64,000 nt of DNA from Rossellomorea marisflavi (GTDB lineage Bacteria > Bacillota > Bacilli > Bacillales > Bacillaceae_B). A program made the position numbers and the translations under genes. Shown piece by piece: positions 36,824 through 52,995 of this stretch. The notes below the pieces were generated by a model that worked only from the letters and a program-made list of their open reading frames with translations, had not been told where the DNA came from and ran no database searches. The DNA lies in the NCBI RefSeq assembly GCF_022170785.1, contig NZ_CP081870.1:3906001-3970000 (forward strand), written 5' to 3'. The first letter of the stretch is position 1, and each line of letters starts with the position of its first letter.

Positions 36824-37573
36824 TTAATATTCAATAATCAGGATGGGTGTGCCAATGACAAAGGTTGTCTCAGCGCCCATTCCACTTTTCCGTAAACCAA
36901 GTTGAATGTTCATATCTTGATGCTGTTTGGTTTGAATGGTCCGTGACAATTGTTCCGAGTAGGCTGAAATTGAATGAAACTCTTCCTCTTTTAAGGATTC
37001 CAATTCGTTTGCGTCCAATGTGTCCATCATTTCGACGGCTTGATTCGACAAAACTTCCTCAAGCGTATCACTGAATTTGCCTTTAATACAAGAGAATATC
37101 AAGGGTTTATCCGTGAAAATTTCATCCATGTTTGGGATATATTCACTTTTGATATATGCCTTGGCGCTCTCTCCCCAAGTGGTCTGACTTCCGCGCAGCT
37201 CATACATAGTATACGATTGTGATTGCCCGTTTGTGAGGGTATGTAAAATCTTAATGGTTTCTGTTCCATGAGACGTCTTGCGAAGTCCCGTCACCACTGT
37301 TTCTTCCTTTGATTTTTTTGTTACCCACTTGAATCCGGAAAATTTCTCCTGAATCAACTCACTGTGTTTGGCAAACCCTTCTTGTGTGAAGCTAGATGCG
37401 TTTTCTCTTGCATACAGAGACCATTCATTGACCTTCCCACCAGCTCGTTCGACGGCAAGATCAAGTTTTTCTATATCGGTGAAACGCTTCGCTTCGATAG
37501 TGTTGTTCCCATTACTGACATAAAGAAAACCAATTATAATGAAAAAAATTACGAAAATGTAAAAGTTACGCAC
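36824..37573 (-). CDS. ywmB: YwmB family exported protein
   Basis: A 249-residue protein with an N-terminal membrane or signal segment (about 4-20) and no other membrane part; it matches the YwmB family (a TATA-box-binding-like fold) by layout and by its fixed position upstream of murAA. Function is unknown. It starts at GTG 37571-37573 with GGGGAGG upstream. It may act outside the membrane in wall synthesis or sporulation, but this is a guess from context. Confidence 0.82.
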   Translation of the reverse strand: MRNFYIFVIFFIIIGFLYVSNGNNTIEAKRFTDIEKLDLAVERAGGKVNEWSLYARENASSFTQEGFAKHSELIQEKFSGFKWVTKKSKEETVVTGLRKTSHGTETIKILHTLTNGQSQSYTMYELRGSQTTWGESAKAYIKSEYIPNMDEIFTDKPLIFSCIKGKFSDTLEEVLSNQAVEMMDTLDANELESLKEEEFHSISAYSEQLSRTIQTKQHQDMNIQLGLRKSGMGAETTFVIGTPILIIEY

Positions 37574-37788
37574 GATTATTCCTCCCCTTTAGTAAAAGTC
37601 TTTCCGTCAGGGTGAGGAACATACTTGCAACTTATCGTCATCTTTTTACAAATCTGTCTTCTTACAGTCATGTGATCGTTTTCATAATGAAACTTTTTCA
37701 CAAAGGGCGTAAACACAAAATTAATCTTACTCAAAACAAGTTCCTTTGAGAACATGCAGGAAGACCTATTTTTTGTAAGGATTTGACC

Positions 37789-38025
37789 CTATTCGAAAAG
37801 GGTCGGCAGCTGCTGGGTCCATAGGTAGTAATCCAACAAGAACCTGCTGACGGCAGAACCAATGGCAATGGTCAGTAGGATGTACAAGAGCCTCCCTTGG
37901 GCGACCCTGTTTTTTTTAAGGAGCTTATCCAATTGGATTGATTGAAGAGCCCAGAATGTAACTGCGAACACCACCAAGTGAATCAGCATGCTGATCAGCG
38001 CCTGCTGGCCAAATGTTACGTCCAT
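37789..38025 (-). CDS. ywzB: DUF1146 family small membrane protein YwzB
   Basis: A 78-residue protein with two membrane helices (about 10-30 and 45-66) around the basic loop LDKLLKKNRVAQGRLLYILL, the DUF1146 signature. It sits between atpC and ywmB, as in B. subtilis. Function is unknown. Confidence 0.85.
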   Translation of the reverse strand: MDVTFGQQALISMLIHLVVFAVTFWALQSIQLDKLLKKNRVAQGRLLYILLTIAIGSAVSRFLLDYYLWTQQLPTLFE

Positions 38026-38246
38026 TCCTTCTCACTCCAAAAAAAAATTTAGACACACATAGACTATTTTAACATATTACCTTTGCACTACAATAGTTAT
38101 TTTTGTAAATGTCAGGTTTTTTTGAAACTCTGTCTTTTAGTCTCTATGTGTATGTCCCACGTTTCATTTTACTCCCTTTGTATAGGTAAAGCCAATTGGA
38201 GCGTGCAGGATTTTTTCATATTTTTTTGTCTCTTCATTATATATAC

Positions 38247-38288
38247 AAAAATCCACCCGTAAGGCATGAGAGCCTCAGGGTGGATTTT
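38247..38288 (-). terminator. Terminator of the atp operon
   Basis: AAAATCCACCC pairs with GGGTGGATTTT, with an inner AGGC/GCCT stem, 11 bp after the atpC stop. Confidence 0.85.
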
Positions 38289-38298
38289 CAAGATCGTA

Positions 38299-41040
<2,742 letters not shown>

Positions 41041-41119
41041 TCACCACCCTTTTTTTGAAAATGTTAGACCTTGTCCTTTAAACCCAAGGTGGAAGGTGCC
41101 CCTTAGGACACCACCCACA

Positions 41120-42640
<1,521 letters not shown>

Positions 42641-42655
42641 TCATTTATACGAAAG

Positions 42656-43713
<1,058 letters not shown>

Positions 43714-43890
43714 TCACTCCCTTCAAGAGTCAATGCCTTATATGGTACTGCCTTATTTAATGGCCGTGACGCCCCCATCCCCTGAGAGGTCAAAGGACCG
43801 CCCGACCTTTCATTCAAAGTCAGGGTGTAACTTTACATAAAGGAATGGCGAAGGTTCTCATCGAATGATCTTCGCCATTTAAACCTACTA

Positions 43891-44124
<234 letters not shown>

Positions 44125-44182
44125 TTAAATGTATAGAAATCTGAGTTTAATATTGTTTTGTTCAAAAAGAACAGGGTATATA

Positions 44183-44902
<720 letters not shown>

Positions 44903-44918
44903 TCACCTCTCTTCCCCG

Positions 44919-45299
44919 CTATTTATGTGGCTGTAGCTGCTGAATAAAATAATCTATCATAATAACAATATAAATTGTCATTAATCCAATGATCGCGCTG
45001 TACAAATGAAAATATTCTGGATACTCGATTGCGATGATTGCAACAAAAGCAGCTCCCGCCATCCTTGAGTATGTACCTAATGACCGGACCTTCTGACCTG
45101 CCACGACGGCATCCCCGAAGCGCAACGTTCTCCTCATGATCAGCCAGTGACTGAACAGACTTACGCTTGTCCCTAAGATGAGCCCAAGGAAAATAGACTG
45201 ATAGGAAGTGAAACCCCAACCGAGGACGTAAAAGGAAAGGAGGAAAAGTATGTACTTCCGATGCCTGTTAAAGAGCTCTTGAAGTTCTGGCATTGACAT
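44919..45299 (-). CDS. atpI: ATP synthase subunit I
   Basis: A 126-residue membrane protein with four helices (about 14-30, 36-53, 70-92 and 97-117), believed to assist assembly of the c-ring. ATG 45299 overlaps the stop of the preceding gene as TAATG, with GGGAG upstream; a second ATG lies two codons later. The longer open frame upstream runs through atpZ and is not coding. Confidence 0.9.
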   Translation of the reverse strand: MSMPELQELFNRHRKYILFLLSFYVLGWGFTSYQSIFLGLILGTSVSLFSHWLIMRRTLRFGDAVVAGQKVRSLGTYSRMAGAAFVAIIAIEYPEYFHLYSAIIGLMTIYIVIMIDYFIQQLQPHK

Positions 45300-45520
45300 T
45301 AATCTCCCGAATAGAAATGTTGGACTGTGCGAAGCATGGTGTAGATTCCTGTTGTTAACCCGAGAAGCAGTCCAATGATTAAGAATAGTGGTTCGGTGTC
45401 CCATAATCCATCCAGCCATCTCCCCCCGAAGATTCCGATTAACATGGAACCAACCAGCTGAGACAGAATGGCAGAATACAAGGCCACCCCTTGATACGGG
45501 CGTCGATTTGGTTGACGCAT
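45299..45520 (-). CDS. atpZ: AtpZ/AtpI-type small membrane protein at the head of the atp operon
   Basis: A 73-residue protein with two membrane helices (about 15-33 and 43-62) and the FGGRWLDGLWDTEPLFLIIG segment typical of AtpZ/AtpI proteins, thought to take part in assembly or cation uptake by Fo. GGGGAT precedes ATG 45520. First gene behind the atp promoter and coupled to atpI by a 1-bp overlap. Confidence 0.88.
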   Translation of the reverse strand: MRQPNRRPYQGVALYSAILSQLVGSMLIGIFGGRWLDGLWDTEPLFLIIGLLLGLTTGIYTMLRTVQHFYSGD

Positions 45521-45563
45521 AGTGTCATCCCCACACAGGAATTATAGTGGAAAAACATAGATA

Positions 45564-45577
45564 TAAAACCGTTTTCA
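45564..45577. promoter_or_regulatory. Possible CcpA (cre) site in the atp leader
   Basis: TAAAACCGTTTTCA fits the cre consensus at 13 of 14 positions and is palindromic. It lies about 40 bp downstream of the expected atp transcription start. One chance match of this quality is plausible in AT-rich DNA. Confidence 0.35.
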
Positions 45578-45624
45578 TTCTGTGGAAGTTTTTGTGAAAA
45601 CCTTACCATTCTATATCCTTTGTA

Positions 45625-45653
45625 AGCATACAATAGGGTAAAATCAATGTCAA
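45625..45653 (-). promoter_or_regulatory. Sigma-A promoter of the atp operon
   Basis: On the minus strand a perfect TTGACA (45648-45653) and TATGCT (45625-45630) are 17 bp apart. The leader before atpZ is about 100 nt. The rest of the 45521-45922 gap holds no gene. Confidence 0.82.
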
Positions 45654-45922
45654 TGCGTACAAAGTAAAAAGTCCACAACCTATCCGAGTGTTCCAATATT
45701 GTTCACATTTTAAACACAAAATAAGAAAAGCGGAAGGGGCTTGTTCTGATGCGATTCACAACAACCTAAATCATTCACTATGTATTCATTTATCCTACTT
45801 AACTATTCGTTTCACTCAACATTGCTCACCACTGAGCAAACTACCCGAGCATTAAGATACCACAGATTTCGGTGAGACAAAAGAGGAAACTACTGGTTTG
45901 TGCCTATTTTTTTACGAAAAAG

Positions 45923-45954
45923 AAAAAAGGTACACGCATGCAAGCGTGTACCTT
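45923..45954 (-). terminator. Terminator after mnaA
   Basis: AAGGTACACGC pairs with GCGTGTACCTT around a short loop; followed by TTTTTTC on the minus strand. It separates upp-mnaA from the atp operon. Confidence 0.85.
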
Positions 45955-45965
45955 CTATATTATAT

Positions 45966-47126
45966 TCATTCATTTGGAGAGAATGAGTCTGGTCGATCTT
46001 CAAGATGACCGAAGTGATAGCGGATCGCTTGGGCAATCCTGTATGAAGCCAGTCCGTCTCCGTACGGGTTGGCCGCTTTGGACATGGAGCTGTGGGCTTC
46101 AGGATCGGTGAGAAGTTCATTGGCTAGCTTGTAAATGTTCTCTTCTTCATTCCCGGCGAGCTTCAGCGTACCTGCTTCGATTCCTTCCGGGCGCTCTGTC
46201 GTATCACGAAGCACAAGGACGGGCACCCCAAGGGATGGCGCTTCCTCTTGAACCCCTCCGGAATCGGTGAGGATCAAGTGTGCCCTGGAGGCAAAGTTGT
46301 GGAAGTCGATGACATCAAGTGGTTCGATCAAATGGATGCGGGGATCCCGGCCCAACACTTCATCCGCCACTTCACGTACAGCAGGATTCAAGTGCACCGG
46401 ATATACCACTTGGATATCTTCCTGTTCTTCCACCAGGCGCTTGATGGCCCGGAACATATTTCTCATCGGCTGTCCGAGGTTTTCCCGGCGATGCGCCGTC
46501 AACAATACGAGGCGATCTGATCCGATTCGATCCAGGACCTCATGGTGATAATCTTCTTTGACCGTCGTCTTCAAAGCATCGATGGCCGTATTCCCTGTTA
46601 TGAAGATGCTCTCTTCCTTCTTGTTCTCTTCCAGAAGGTTACGCGCCGATTTGTCTGTAGGAGAGAAGTGAAGATCAGCCATGACACCAGTCAGCTGGCG
46701 ATTCATCTCTTCCGGGAATGGCGAGTACTTGTTCCAGGTACGAAGGCCAGCTTCGACATGACCCACGGCAATCTGATTATAATAGGCTGCCAAACTCGCC
46801 ACGAAGGTGGTGGTCGTATCCCCGTGTACAAGGACAATATCGGGCTTGGCTTCCTTCATGACACGATCCAGCCCTTCGAGACCACGGGTCGTGACATCGA
46901 TCAATGTTTGCCTGTCCTTCATGATGTTCAGGTCGTGATCAGGATTGATATCGAAGATGGACATGACCTGATCCAGCATTTGACGATGCTGGGCGGTAAC
47001 CGTCACGATTGTTTCAAAGCTTTCCGGATACTTCTTCAGTTCAAGGACAAGTGGTGCCATCTTGATGGCTTCCGGCCTTGTCCCAAAAATGGTCATCACC
47101 TTGATCGGATTCGCCAATGATTTCAT
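45966..47126 (-). CDS. mnaA: UDP-N-acetylglucosamine 2-epimerase (MnaA/WecB)
   Basis: A 386-residue GT-B-fold enzyme interconverting UDP-GlcNAc and UDP-ManNAc, which supplies ManNAc for teichoic-acid linkage units. It has KVMTIFGTRPEAIKMAPL at the start, VHGDTTTTF, HVEAGLRT and LTDSGGVQEEAP, all in family order. ATG 47126 is chosen, 8 bp after the upp stop; the preceding GTG and the later TTG are less likely. It may serve the teichoic acid pathway together with the glycerophosphotransferase at 27 kb. Confidence 0.94.
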   Translation of the reverse strand: MKSLANPIKVMTIFGTRPEAIKMAPLVLELKKYPESFETIVTVTAQHRQMLDQVMSIFDINPDHDLNIMKDRQTLIDVTTRGLEGLDRVMKEAKPDIVLVHGDTTTTFVASLAAYYNQIAVGHVEAGLRTWNKYSPFPEEMNRQLTGVMADLHFSPTDKSARNLLEENKKEESIFITGNTAIDALKTTVKEDYHHEVLDRIGSDRLVLLTAHRRENLGQPMRNMFRAIKRLVEEQEDIQVVYPVHLNPAVREVADEVLGRDPRIHLIEPLDVIDFHNFASRAHLILTDSGGVQEEAPSLGVPVLVLRDTTERPEGIEAGTLKLAGNEEENIYKLANELLTDPEAHSSMSKAANPYGDGLASYRIAQAIRYHFGHLEDRPDSFSPNE

Positions 47127-47134
47127 CACCCTTC

Positions 47135-47764
47135 TTATTTCGTTCCGTATAGACGGTCGCCTGCGTCACCGAGACCAGGTACGATATAGCCTTTTTCGTT
47201 GAGCTTTTCATCTAGGGCCGCAATGTAGATATCCACATCAGGATGCGCTTCTTTAATGGCTTCGACACCTTCAGGACATGCAACAAGACACATGAAACGA
47301 ATGCTTTGGGCACCGCGCTTCTTAAGGGAATTGATTGCCTCGACGGCAGATCCCCCAGTTGCGAGCATCGGATCGACGAGGATGAAATCGCGCTCTTCTA
47401 CGTCACTTGGGAGTTTCACATAGTATTCAATCGGTTTGAGGGTTTCCGGGTCGCGGTAAAGGCCGACGTGACCTACTTTGGCTGCAGGGATCAGCTTCAG
47501 GATCCCGTCAACCATGCCTAGTCCTGCACGCAGGATCGGTACGATTCCCAGTTTCTTTCCTGCAAGGGTCTTTGCCTGTGCAGGGCTTACCGGCGTTTGA
47601 ACCTCGATATCTTCAAGGGGCAGGTCGCGTGTGATTTCGAATGCCATGAGTGTGGCAACCTCATCCACCAGCTCGCGGAATTCCTTTGTACCCGTTTCTT
47701 TATCACGGATGAATGTTAACTTATGTTGGATCAATGGATGATCAAATACGTATACTTTTCCCAC
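47135..47764 (-). CDS. upp: Uracil phosphoribosyltransferase
   Basis: A 209-residue enzyme converting uracil and PRPP to UMP. The PRPP-binding loop [15 protein letters not shown] (about 130-144) and the C-terminal uracil-binding [16 protein letters not shown] are complete. It starts at GTG with AAAGGAG upstream, as part of upp-mnaA. A sigma-A promoter lies 65 bp upstream. Confidence 0.97.
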   Translation of the reverse strand: MGKVYVFDHPLIQHKLTFIRDKETGTKEFRELVDEVATLMAFEITRDLPLEDIEVQTPVSPAQAKTLAGKKLGIVPILRAGLGMVDGILKLIPAAKVGHVGLYRDPETLKPIEYYVKLPSDVEERDFILVDPMLATGGSAVEAINSLKKRGAQSIRFMCLVACPEGVEAIKEAHPDVDIYIAALDEKLNEKGYIVPGLGDAGDRLYGTK

Positions 47765-47828
47765 TCGACTCTCTCCTTTAAGTTTGATTTATGTAAATAA
47801 GCGGTAGACTTCCTTTACACCTCTGATA

Positions 47829-47857
47829 ATTGTACATAAAAGCGTTTTGAAGAGCAA
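47829..47857 (-). promoter_or_regulatory. Sigma-A promoter of upp
   Basis: On the minus strand TTGCTC (47852-47857) and TACAAT (47829-47834) are separated by 17 bp. Confidence 0.65.
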
Positions 47858-47923
47858 CACGGGATTCAGGGTGTAATCGAATCGTTACATATTCTACATG
47901 TTCTATGATTCTATCAGTCCAGC

Positions 47924-47960
47924 AAAAAGCCCCCCGACCATGATGATCAAAGGGGCTTGC
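47924..47960 (-). terminator. Terminator of glyA
   Basis: On the minus strand AAGCCCC pairs with GGGGCTT, and an inner GATCAT/ATGGTC part extends it; followed by TTTTT. It lies right after the glyA stop. Confidence 0.75.
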
Positions 47961-47963
47961 ACA

Positions 47964-49205
47964 TTATTGCTCAGGATACAATTCGAATCGGCTGGTAAGA
48001 TCCGTTACACGCTTGCGTGCTTCTTCCAGTTTGGTTTCATCCTCATGGTTTTTCAGTGTAAGGGCGATGATCGACGCGATCTCGTCCATCTCTCCTGCAC
48101 TGAAGCCCCTGGATGTAACGGCTGCTGTGCCGATACGGATACCACTGGTAACGAACGGGCTTTCCGGATCGAACGGGATGGTATTCTTATTCACGGTGAT
48201 GCCGATCTCATCAAGGACTTTCTCAGCTACTTTTCCTGTCAGGCTCAATGAGCGCAGGTCGATCAGCAATAGATGGTTGTCAGATCCTCCGGAAACAAGG
48301 TTGATTCCTTCTTTCGTAAGGCCTTCCCCAAGACGGGCTGCGTTATCAATGATGTTTTGAGCGTACTCTTTGAACGAATCCTGCAGTGCCTCACCGAATG
48401 CCACAGCTTTTGCCGCGATGACGTGCATCAATGGACCCCCTTGGATACCAGGGAAAATGGATTTGTCAATTTTCTTGGCAAACTCTTCTTTGCACAGGAT
48501 CATGCCGCCACGTGGTCCGCGAAGCGTTTTATGTGTGGTTGTCGTAACGAAATCGGAATATGGTACAGGATTCTGGTGAAGTCCTGCAGCCACAAGGCCC
48601 GCGATGTGAGCCATATCCACCATGAGGTAGGCACCTACTTCATCGGCGATTTCACGGAACTTGGCGAAATCGATTTTGCGTGGGTATGCACTGGCTCCAG
48701 CAACGATGAGCTTTGGCTTATGCTCAAGTGCTTTCTGACGTACATCTTCATAATTGATCAATTGATTCTCTTCATCTACGCCGTACTCCACGAAGTTGTA
48801 TTGAACCCCACTGAAGTTCACCGGACTGCCGTGAGTGAGGTGACCCCCATGGGACAAGTTCATACCAAGGACTGTGTCTCCCTGTTCGAGGATGGTAAAG
48901 TAAACTGCCATGTTGGCCTGGGCACCCGAGTGAGGCTGAACATTGACGTGTTCTGCGCCGAAGAGTTCTTTTGCACGGTCGCGGGCGAAGTTTTCAGCCA
49001 CATCGACATGCTCGCACCCACCATAATAGCGACGGCCGGGATATCCTTCTGCGTACTTATTCGTCAACACGGAGCCCTGGGCTTCCATGACTGCTTCACT
49101 GACAAAGTTCTCTGACGCGATCAACTCGACCTTTGTACGCTGACGTTCCAATTCTTCTTGAATCGATGCATAAAGTTCCGGATCTTGCTTGGCAATCTTA
49201 CTCAT
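47964..49205 (-). CDS. glyA: Serine hydroxymethyltransferase
   Basis: A 413-residue PLP enzyme that converts serine and tetrahydrofolate to glycine and methylene-tetrahydrofolate. The PLP lysine is in [15 protein letters not shown]; the substrate segments [14 protein letters not shown] and [16 protein letters not shown] are near the N-terminus. GAAGGAGG precedes ATG. Single-gene transcript with its own terminator. Confidence 0.97.
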   Translation of the reverse strand: MSKIAKQDPELYASIQEELERQRTKVELIASENFVSEAVMEAQGSVLTNKYAEGYPGRRYYGGCEHVDVAENFARDRAKELFGAEHVNVQPHSGAQANMAVYFTILEQGDTVLGMNLSHGGHLTHGSPVNFSGVQYNFVEYGVDEENQLINYEDVRQKALEHKPKLIVAGASAYPRKIDFAKFREIADEVGAYLMVDMAHIAGLVAAGLHQNPVPYSDFVTTTTHKTLRGPRGGMILCKEEFAKKIDKSIFPGIQGGPLMHVIAAKAVAFGEALQDSFKEYAQNIIDNAARLGEGLTKEGINLVSGGSDNHLLLIDLRSLSLTGKVAEKVLDEIGITVNKNTIPFDPESPFVTSGIRIGTAAVTSRGFSAGEMDEIASIIALTLKNHEDETKLEEARKRVTDLTSRFELYPEQ

Positions 49206-49365
49206 ACGTATCCTCCTTCAATTCATGGACCCGGCTCTACCGGGCTTTGATTCATTCAATCACATTCTAACATGATTGAGCTAAAAGCGAAATAAAAAGA
49301 AGCATTTATTAAAAATGTTCGGTTTTACACAAAATCCCTTCTGAGAAAAAAGGTGTGTTCACATA

Positions 49366-49392
49366 AAAAAACACCCGAAAAAGGGTGCTTTT
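49366..49392 (-). terminator. Terminator of rpiB-ywlG
   Basis: On the minus strand AAAAGCACCC pairs with GGGTGTTTT, followed by more T residues; it overlaps the ywlG stop. Confidence 0.82.
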
Positions 49393-49934
49393 CACTCATA
49401 GACCGCACGGTTCCCACCGATCAGTTTAGGTCGGGTCCTCGCAAGGGTCACGTGGGCATGTCCGAGACTGCGCACGCTGACCCGGACCGGAACGGCCACG
49501 TGCTTCAAATGCATACCGATGAAGGTATCACCGATGTCGATGCCCGCATCGGCCTTGATGTGCTCAACGATGACGGGATCCTGAAAGCGATGATAAGCAT
49601 GAGTGGCCATGGCGCCACCCGCTTTCCTCACGGGGACGACCGTGACTTCGTCAAGATTTTTCGTCTCAGCCGTTTCTCGTTCGATGACAATCGCCCGGTT
49701 CAAGTGTTCACAGCATTGAAAGGCAAGGGATACGCCTGATTTATCCGCGTACTCTTTTAGCTCTTCATAGATCAATTCAGCCGTATCGATGGTCCCTGCC
49801 GTACCGATCTTTTCCCCCATCACCTCGGAGGTAGAGCAGCCGATGACAAGGACCTGTCCTCTTCTGAGTGGAACCTGATCATGAAACTCCTGAAGAATGG
49901 TCTGAAACGCTTGCTTCAGTTGGGTGTGATCCAT
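49392..49934 (-). CDS. ywlG: YwlG family protein (TIGR01440)
   Basis: A 180-residue cytoplasmic protein of the conserved YwlG family, recognised by position between rpiB and glyA and by [20 protein letters not shown] near residues 28-47 and the [10 protein letters not shown] motif near 78-87. Function is unknown. GGAGAGG precedes ATG 49934; it starts 12 bp after rpiB and is cotranscribed. Confidence 0.9.
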   Translation of the reverse strand: MDHTQLKQAFQTILQEFHDQVPLRRGQVLVIGCSTSEVMGEKIGTAGTIDTAELIYEELKEYADKSGVSLAFQCCEHLNRAIVIERETAETKNLDEVTVVPVRKAGGAMATHAYHRFQDPVIVEHIKADAGIDIGDTFIGMHLKHVAVPVRVSVRSLGHAHVTLARTRPKLIGGNRAVYE

Positions 49935-49946
49935 GATGACCTCTCC

Positions 49947-50387
49947 TCACTTCTCTTCGTAGCTTGTGATCTTTCCAATGCGGTTTGAGTGCCTGCCACC
50001 CTGAAATTCAGTCTGGAGCCAAGTTTTAGCGATTTCACGTGCAAGTCCCGGTCCGATGACGCGCTCACCCATGGCAAGGATATTGCTGTCATTATGTTCA
50101 CGTGTTGCTTTGGCACTGAACACGTCGTGTACAAGGGCACAGCGGATCCCTTTTACTTTATTCGCAGAAATACTCATTCCGATGCCGGTTCCGCAGATGA
50201 GGATCCCTCGATCGAATTCACCATTGGCCACTTTTTCGGCAACCGGCAGTGCATAATCCGGATAATCCACGGATGTGCCGCATTCGCAACCGAAGTCTTC
50301 ATACTGAAGGCCAAGCTCATCCATCAATGATTTTATTTCTTCACGGATATTCACACCGCCGTGATCGGATGCAATTGCGATCTTCAT
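49947..50387 (-). CDS. rpiB: Ribose-5-phosphate isomerase B (RpiB/LacAB family)
   Basis: A 146-residue enzyme interconverting ribose 5-phosphate and ribulose 5-phosphate. It has the N-terminal IASDHGGVNIREEIK, the YPDYALPVAEKVANGE segment and the anion-binding GILICGTGIGMSISANKVKGIRCAL. GGGGGAG precedes ATG. Some family members act on galactose 6-phosphate or allose 6-phosphate, but the context favours the pentose role. Confidence 0.92.
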   Translation of the reverse strand: MKIAIASDHGGVNIREEIKSLMDELGLQYEDFGCECGTSVDYPDYALPVAEKVANGEFDRGILICGTGIGMSISANKVKGIRCALVHDVFSAKATREHNDSNILAMGERVIGPGLAREIAKTWLQTEFQGGRHSNRIGKITSYEEK

Positions 50388-50476
50388 CTGTTCTCCCCCA
50401 ATTCATTCTTTCCTTCTATTTTGCCACAGGCACCCCATTATATAAAGGAATTGAATTGTTTTTTTCTTTATATAGG

Positions 50477-50504
50477 AAAAGCACGGGAACCCCCGTGCTT
50501 TTTG
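50477..50504 (-). terminator. Terminator of ywlE-mcp
   Basis: AAAAGCACGGG pairs with CCCGTGCTTTT; it follows the chemotaxis gene's stop. Confidence 0.85.
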
Positions 50505-50506
50505 GA

Positions 50507-51796
50507 TCAAAGATGGAATTTTGTAATGGTTCCTTTGAGTGACTCCGCCTGTGATTTCAATTGATGGGCGAGCTCCTCCACGTTCTTCATGACGCCTGCC
50601 TGCTCATTCGTTGCTTCCGACACTTCTTCAGCTCCGGCGGACGTTTCCTCTGCAATCGCCGCTACTTCCTGAGACTGATTGGACGTGAGCTGGATGCTCT
50701 TCATCTGATCATCCACGAGGACAGAGATCGTCTTGACGGAATCGACGACTTCATGGATGCTTTTGGTCATATTCTGGATGACCCGATTGGTCTGTTCACC
50801 TTTATCCGCTTCCTTATTGGCGGTGGTCACTTGATCTGTAATCTTACCGACTACCAGTCCGACCTCGGTCTGGATGTTTTGGATCAATCCTGAAATGCCC
50901 TGCACTGCTTTTCCGCTCTCATCAGCCAGGTTACGTACTTCCTCCGCAACAACCGCAAATCCCTTACCGTGCTCCCCGGCCCTTGCCGCCTCGATGGATG
51001 CATTCAGAGCAAGCAGATTGGTCTGGTTGGCAATGTCCCCCACAAGCTGGATGATCTGCTCGACTTCCCGGGCGTGGCCCTCGAGTCGCTTCACAGCCTC
51101 AAGGGACGATTCATTCCCTGAAGCCAATCGGTTGATTCCTTCTACAAGTGAATGGATGACATCCTTACTCTCATTCAATTCTGCCACCATGGTTGCCGAC
51201 AGCTTCTCAGATGATTTGGAATGATCCTGTACTTCCTGTGCAATGCGGATGACATCTTCAACGGATTCCGCCGTTGTCTGGATGGCCGCTGCTGAACTTT
51301 CTGCACCTGCAGAGATTTCGCTGATCGTCCTGGATACGGAATTGGCCTGAGTAGAGGCAAGTTCGGATGCGTCGGAAAGCTCCTGTACATACGTATTGGT
51401 CTTGCTGAAATTCTCGTCGATGCTCGCCACCATTTCCCGAAGGTTATGAAGCATCTTGTTATACGCCATCCCGAGGGAGCGGATCTCGTCATCGGATTTC
51501 GACAGTTCCACTTCTGTAGAAATGTCCCCATCCGCCGCTTTCAAAGCCGCTTGTTCCAGTCGTTGCAGAGGCTTATCAATATACCCTGCTGCAAGATACG
51601 CAAGGAACCCCGACCAGAAAATCCCCATTCCAAGAGTAGCGAGGGTAAACCAGAAATCACTTACATCAGATGCAAATGTCGGTTTAATGAAATAAATGAA
51701 CGCGGCACTCGTCGTATACGTGATGATTGCCAGAAGTGTGGTGAATAGTACAATTTTCTTCCTGAGACCTTTCTTGGAGCCTTTCCCTTTAGCCAT
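50507..51796 (-). CDS. Methyl-accepting chemotaxis protein with a minimal extracellular part
   Basis: A 429-residue transducer. Two membrane helices (about 13-37 and 47-68) are separated by only about 10 residues, so there is no external ligand-binding domain. HAMP domain at about 69-122, then the cytoplasmic signalling coiled coil with the CheA-contact tip [30 protein letters not shown] (about 253-282, split by family convention). It probably senses through the membrane or cytoplasm. It follows ywlE with a 21-bp gap. Confidence 0.92.
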   Translation of the reverse strand: MAKGKGSKKGLRKKIVLFTTLLAIITYTTSAAFIYFIKPTFASDVSDFWFTLATLGMGIFWSGFLAYLAAGYIDKPLQRLEQAALKAADGDISTEVELSKSDDEIRSLGMAYNKMLHNLREMVASIDENFSKTNTYVQELSDASELASTQANSVSRTISEISAGAESSAAAIQTTAESVEDVIRIAQEVQDHSKSSEKLSATMVAELNESKDVIHSLVEGINRLASGNESSLEAVKRLEGHAREVEQIIQLVGDIANQTNLLALNASIEAARAGEHGKGFAVVAEEVRNLADESGKAVQGISGLIQNIQTEVGLVVGKITDQVTTANKEADKGEQTNRVIQNMTKSIHEVVDSVKTISVLVDDQMKSIQLTSNQSQEVAAIAEETSAGAEEVSEATNEQAGVMKNVEELAHQLKSQAESLKGTITKFHL

Positions 51797-51817
51797 CCTT
51801 CTCTCTCCCTGTCTGCT

Positions 51818-52261
51818 TCACTCACGCTCCAGTTTGTCCATTAACTGACCGATCAAGGAATCCAGTTCGTTGTATGTATGCCGGTAGATTTCAACGCTGC
51901 CTCCATATGGATCGGAAACATCAAGGTTTTCCGGGTCCTCAAGGACGTATTCCTTCAGCGTGAAGATCTTATCGGCTATATGGGGATATTGATCTACGAT
52001 CGCCCATTTATGGCCCTGTGTCATGGTGAAAATATATGAAGCCCAGTCCAGTTTTTCACGTGTGATGGAGCTGGATTGGTGCTTATGTATTATATCGTTC
52101 TCTTTCAGCACTTCTTTAGCTTGAATTGAGGCATCTGCTCCATCCATGGCAAATACGCCTGCGGATTTCACTTGGATTCCTTCGTGGTTGTTATGCTTCA
52201 GGATTGCTTCAGCCATAGGGCTTCGGCAGGTGTTTCCTGTGCAGATAAATAGAATATTCAT
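51818..52261 (-). CDS. ywlE: Protein-arginine phosphatase YwlE
   Basis: A 147-residue low-molecular-weight phosphatase with the P-loop CTGNTCRSPMAEA (C7 nucleophile, R13). Thr11 in the loop is the residue that gives B. subtilis YwlE its preference for phospho-arginine over phospho-tyrosine, and the DPYGGS loop with the general-acid Asp is present near 115. It opposes the arginine kinase McsB. GGAGGATG precedes ATG. It heads a two-gene operon with the chemotaxis transducer. Confidence 0.92.
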   Translation of the reverse strand: MNILFICTGNTCRSPMAEAILKHNNHEGIQVKSAGVFAMDGADASIQAKEVLKENDIIHKHQSSSITREKLDWASYIFTMTQGHKWAIVDQYPHIADKIFTLKEYVLEDPENLDVSDPYGGSVEIYRHTYNELDSLIGQLMDKLERE

Positions 52262-52385
52262 TGGATCATCCTCCTTGTTACCTATTATAAATTAATTTCC
52301 ATTTTGGACAAAGAGCATTCATGCTTATTCGGTTGGAGCGTTTCATGGCGGAGGTGGAAATGTAGTTTTTCTTCATGGGAGCCGT

Positions 52386-52524
52386 AGATGAGACGTTTCG
52401 TTTCTCTGCGGCCACCTGCTTTCCACGGGGAGGAAGTCGAGCCTCCTCATTCTTGCGGGGTCTCGATCTTTCCTCTTTTCCCGCTGGAGTCAGGTGGCCT
52501 TCGCTTCGCTTCACTCTTGGTGGA
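52386..52524 (+). repeat. GC-rich intergenic repeat, copy C
   Basis: Same family as the copies near 35 kb: GAGACGTTTCGTTTCTCTGC, GGCCACCTGCTTTCC, ACGGGGAGGAAGTCGAGCC, TGCGGGGTCTCGATC, CCCGCTGGAGTCAGGTGGCC, TCACTCTTGGTGG. Internally palindromic (CCACCTG/CAGGTGG). Confidence 0.75.
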
Positions 52525-52673
52525 AAGGAGGATTGTACTTTTTCATCAAGGGATTGTTTGATCTAGGATAAGACATGGATAGCATGGATGTTGGCCTTTG
52601 CAAGTTTGGATGGCTCCCTTTGGTCTCAGCTGGATGAATCTGCATGATTCTCTTCCTCATGACGGCCGCAGAT

Positions 52674-52812
52674 TGGACGTTCCGTTTCGCTGCGGCTGCC
52701 TGCTTTCCACGGGGAGGAAGTCGAGCCTCCTCATTCTTGCGGGGTCTCGACCTTTCCTCTATTCCCGCTGGAGTCAGGCTGCCTTCACTACACTTCACTA
52801 CTTGGTGGAGAG
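52674..52812 (+). repeat. GC-rich intergenic repeat, copy D
   Basis: Very close to copy C in sequence and spacing (GGACGTTCCGTTTCGCTGCG; GAGGAAGTCGAGCCTCC; GGGGTCTCGACC; CTGGAGTCAGGCTGCC). C and D share the AAGTCGAGCCTCCTCATTCT core, which copies A and B lack, so they form a subfamily. Confidence 0.75.
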
Positions 52813-52995
52813 GGGATTTTAATTCTATATGAGAATGGAATAAGGTTTTTGATGCGTTTTGGGAGCCAGCCACTTAGCCCTTTTTTAGATGGAGATTAAG
52901 ATTCCAAGGATGGATTTCGCTCTCAGAATTCAAACTGAAAGCCTGGTCCGGTTTGTACCCCATAGTGGTGATAAGATACTAACGCTACTATCCTC

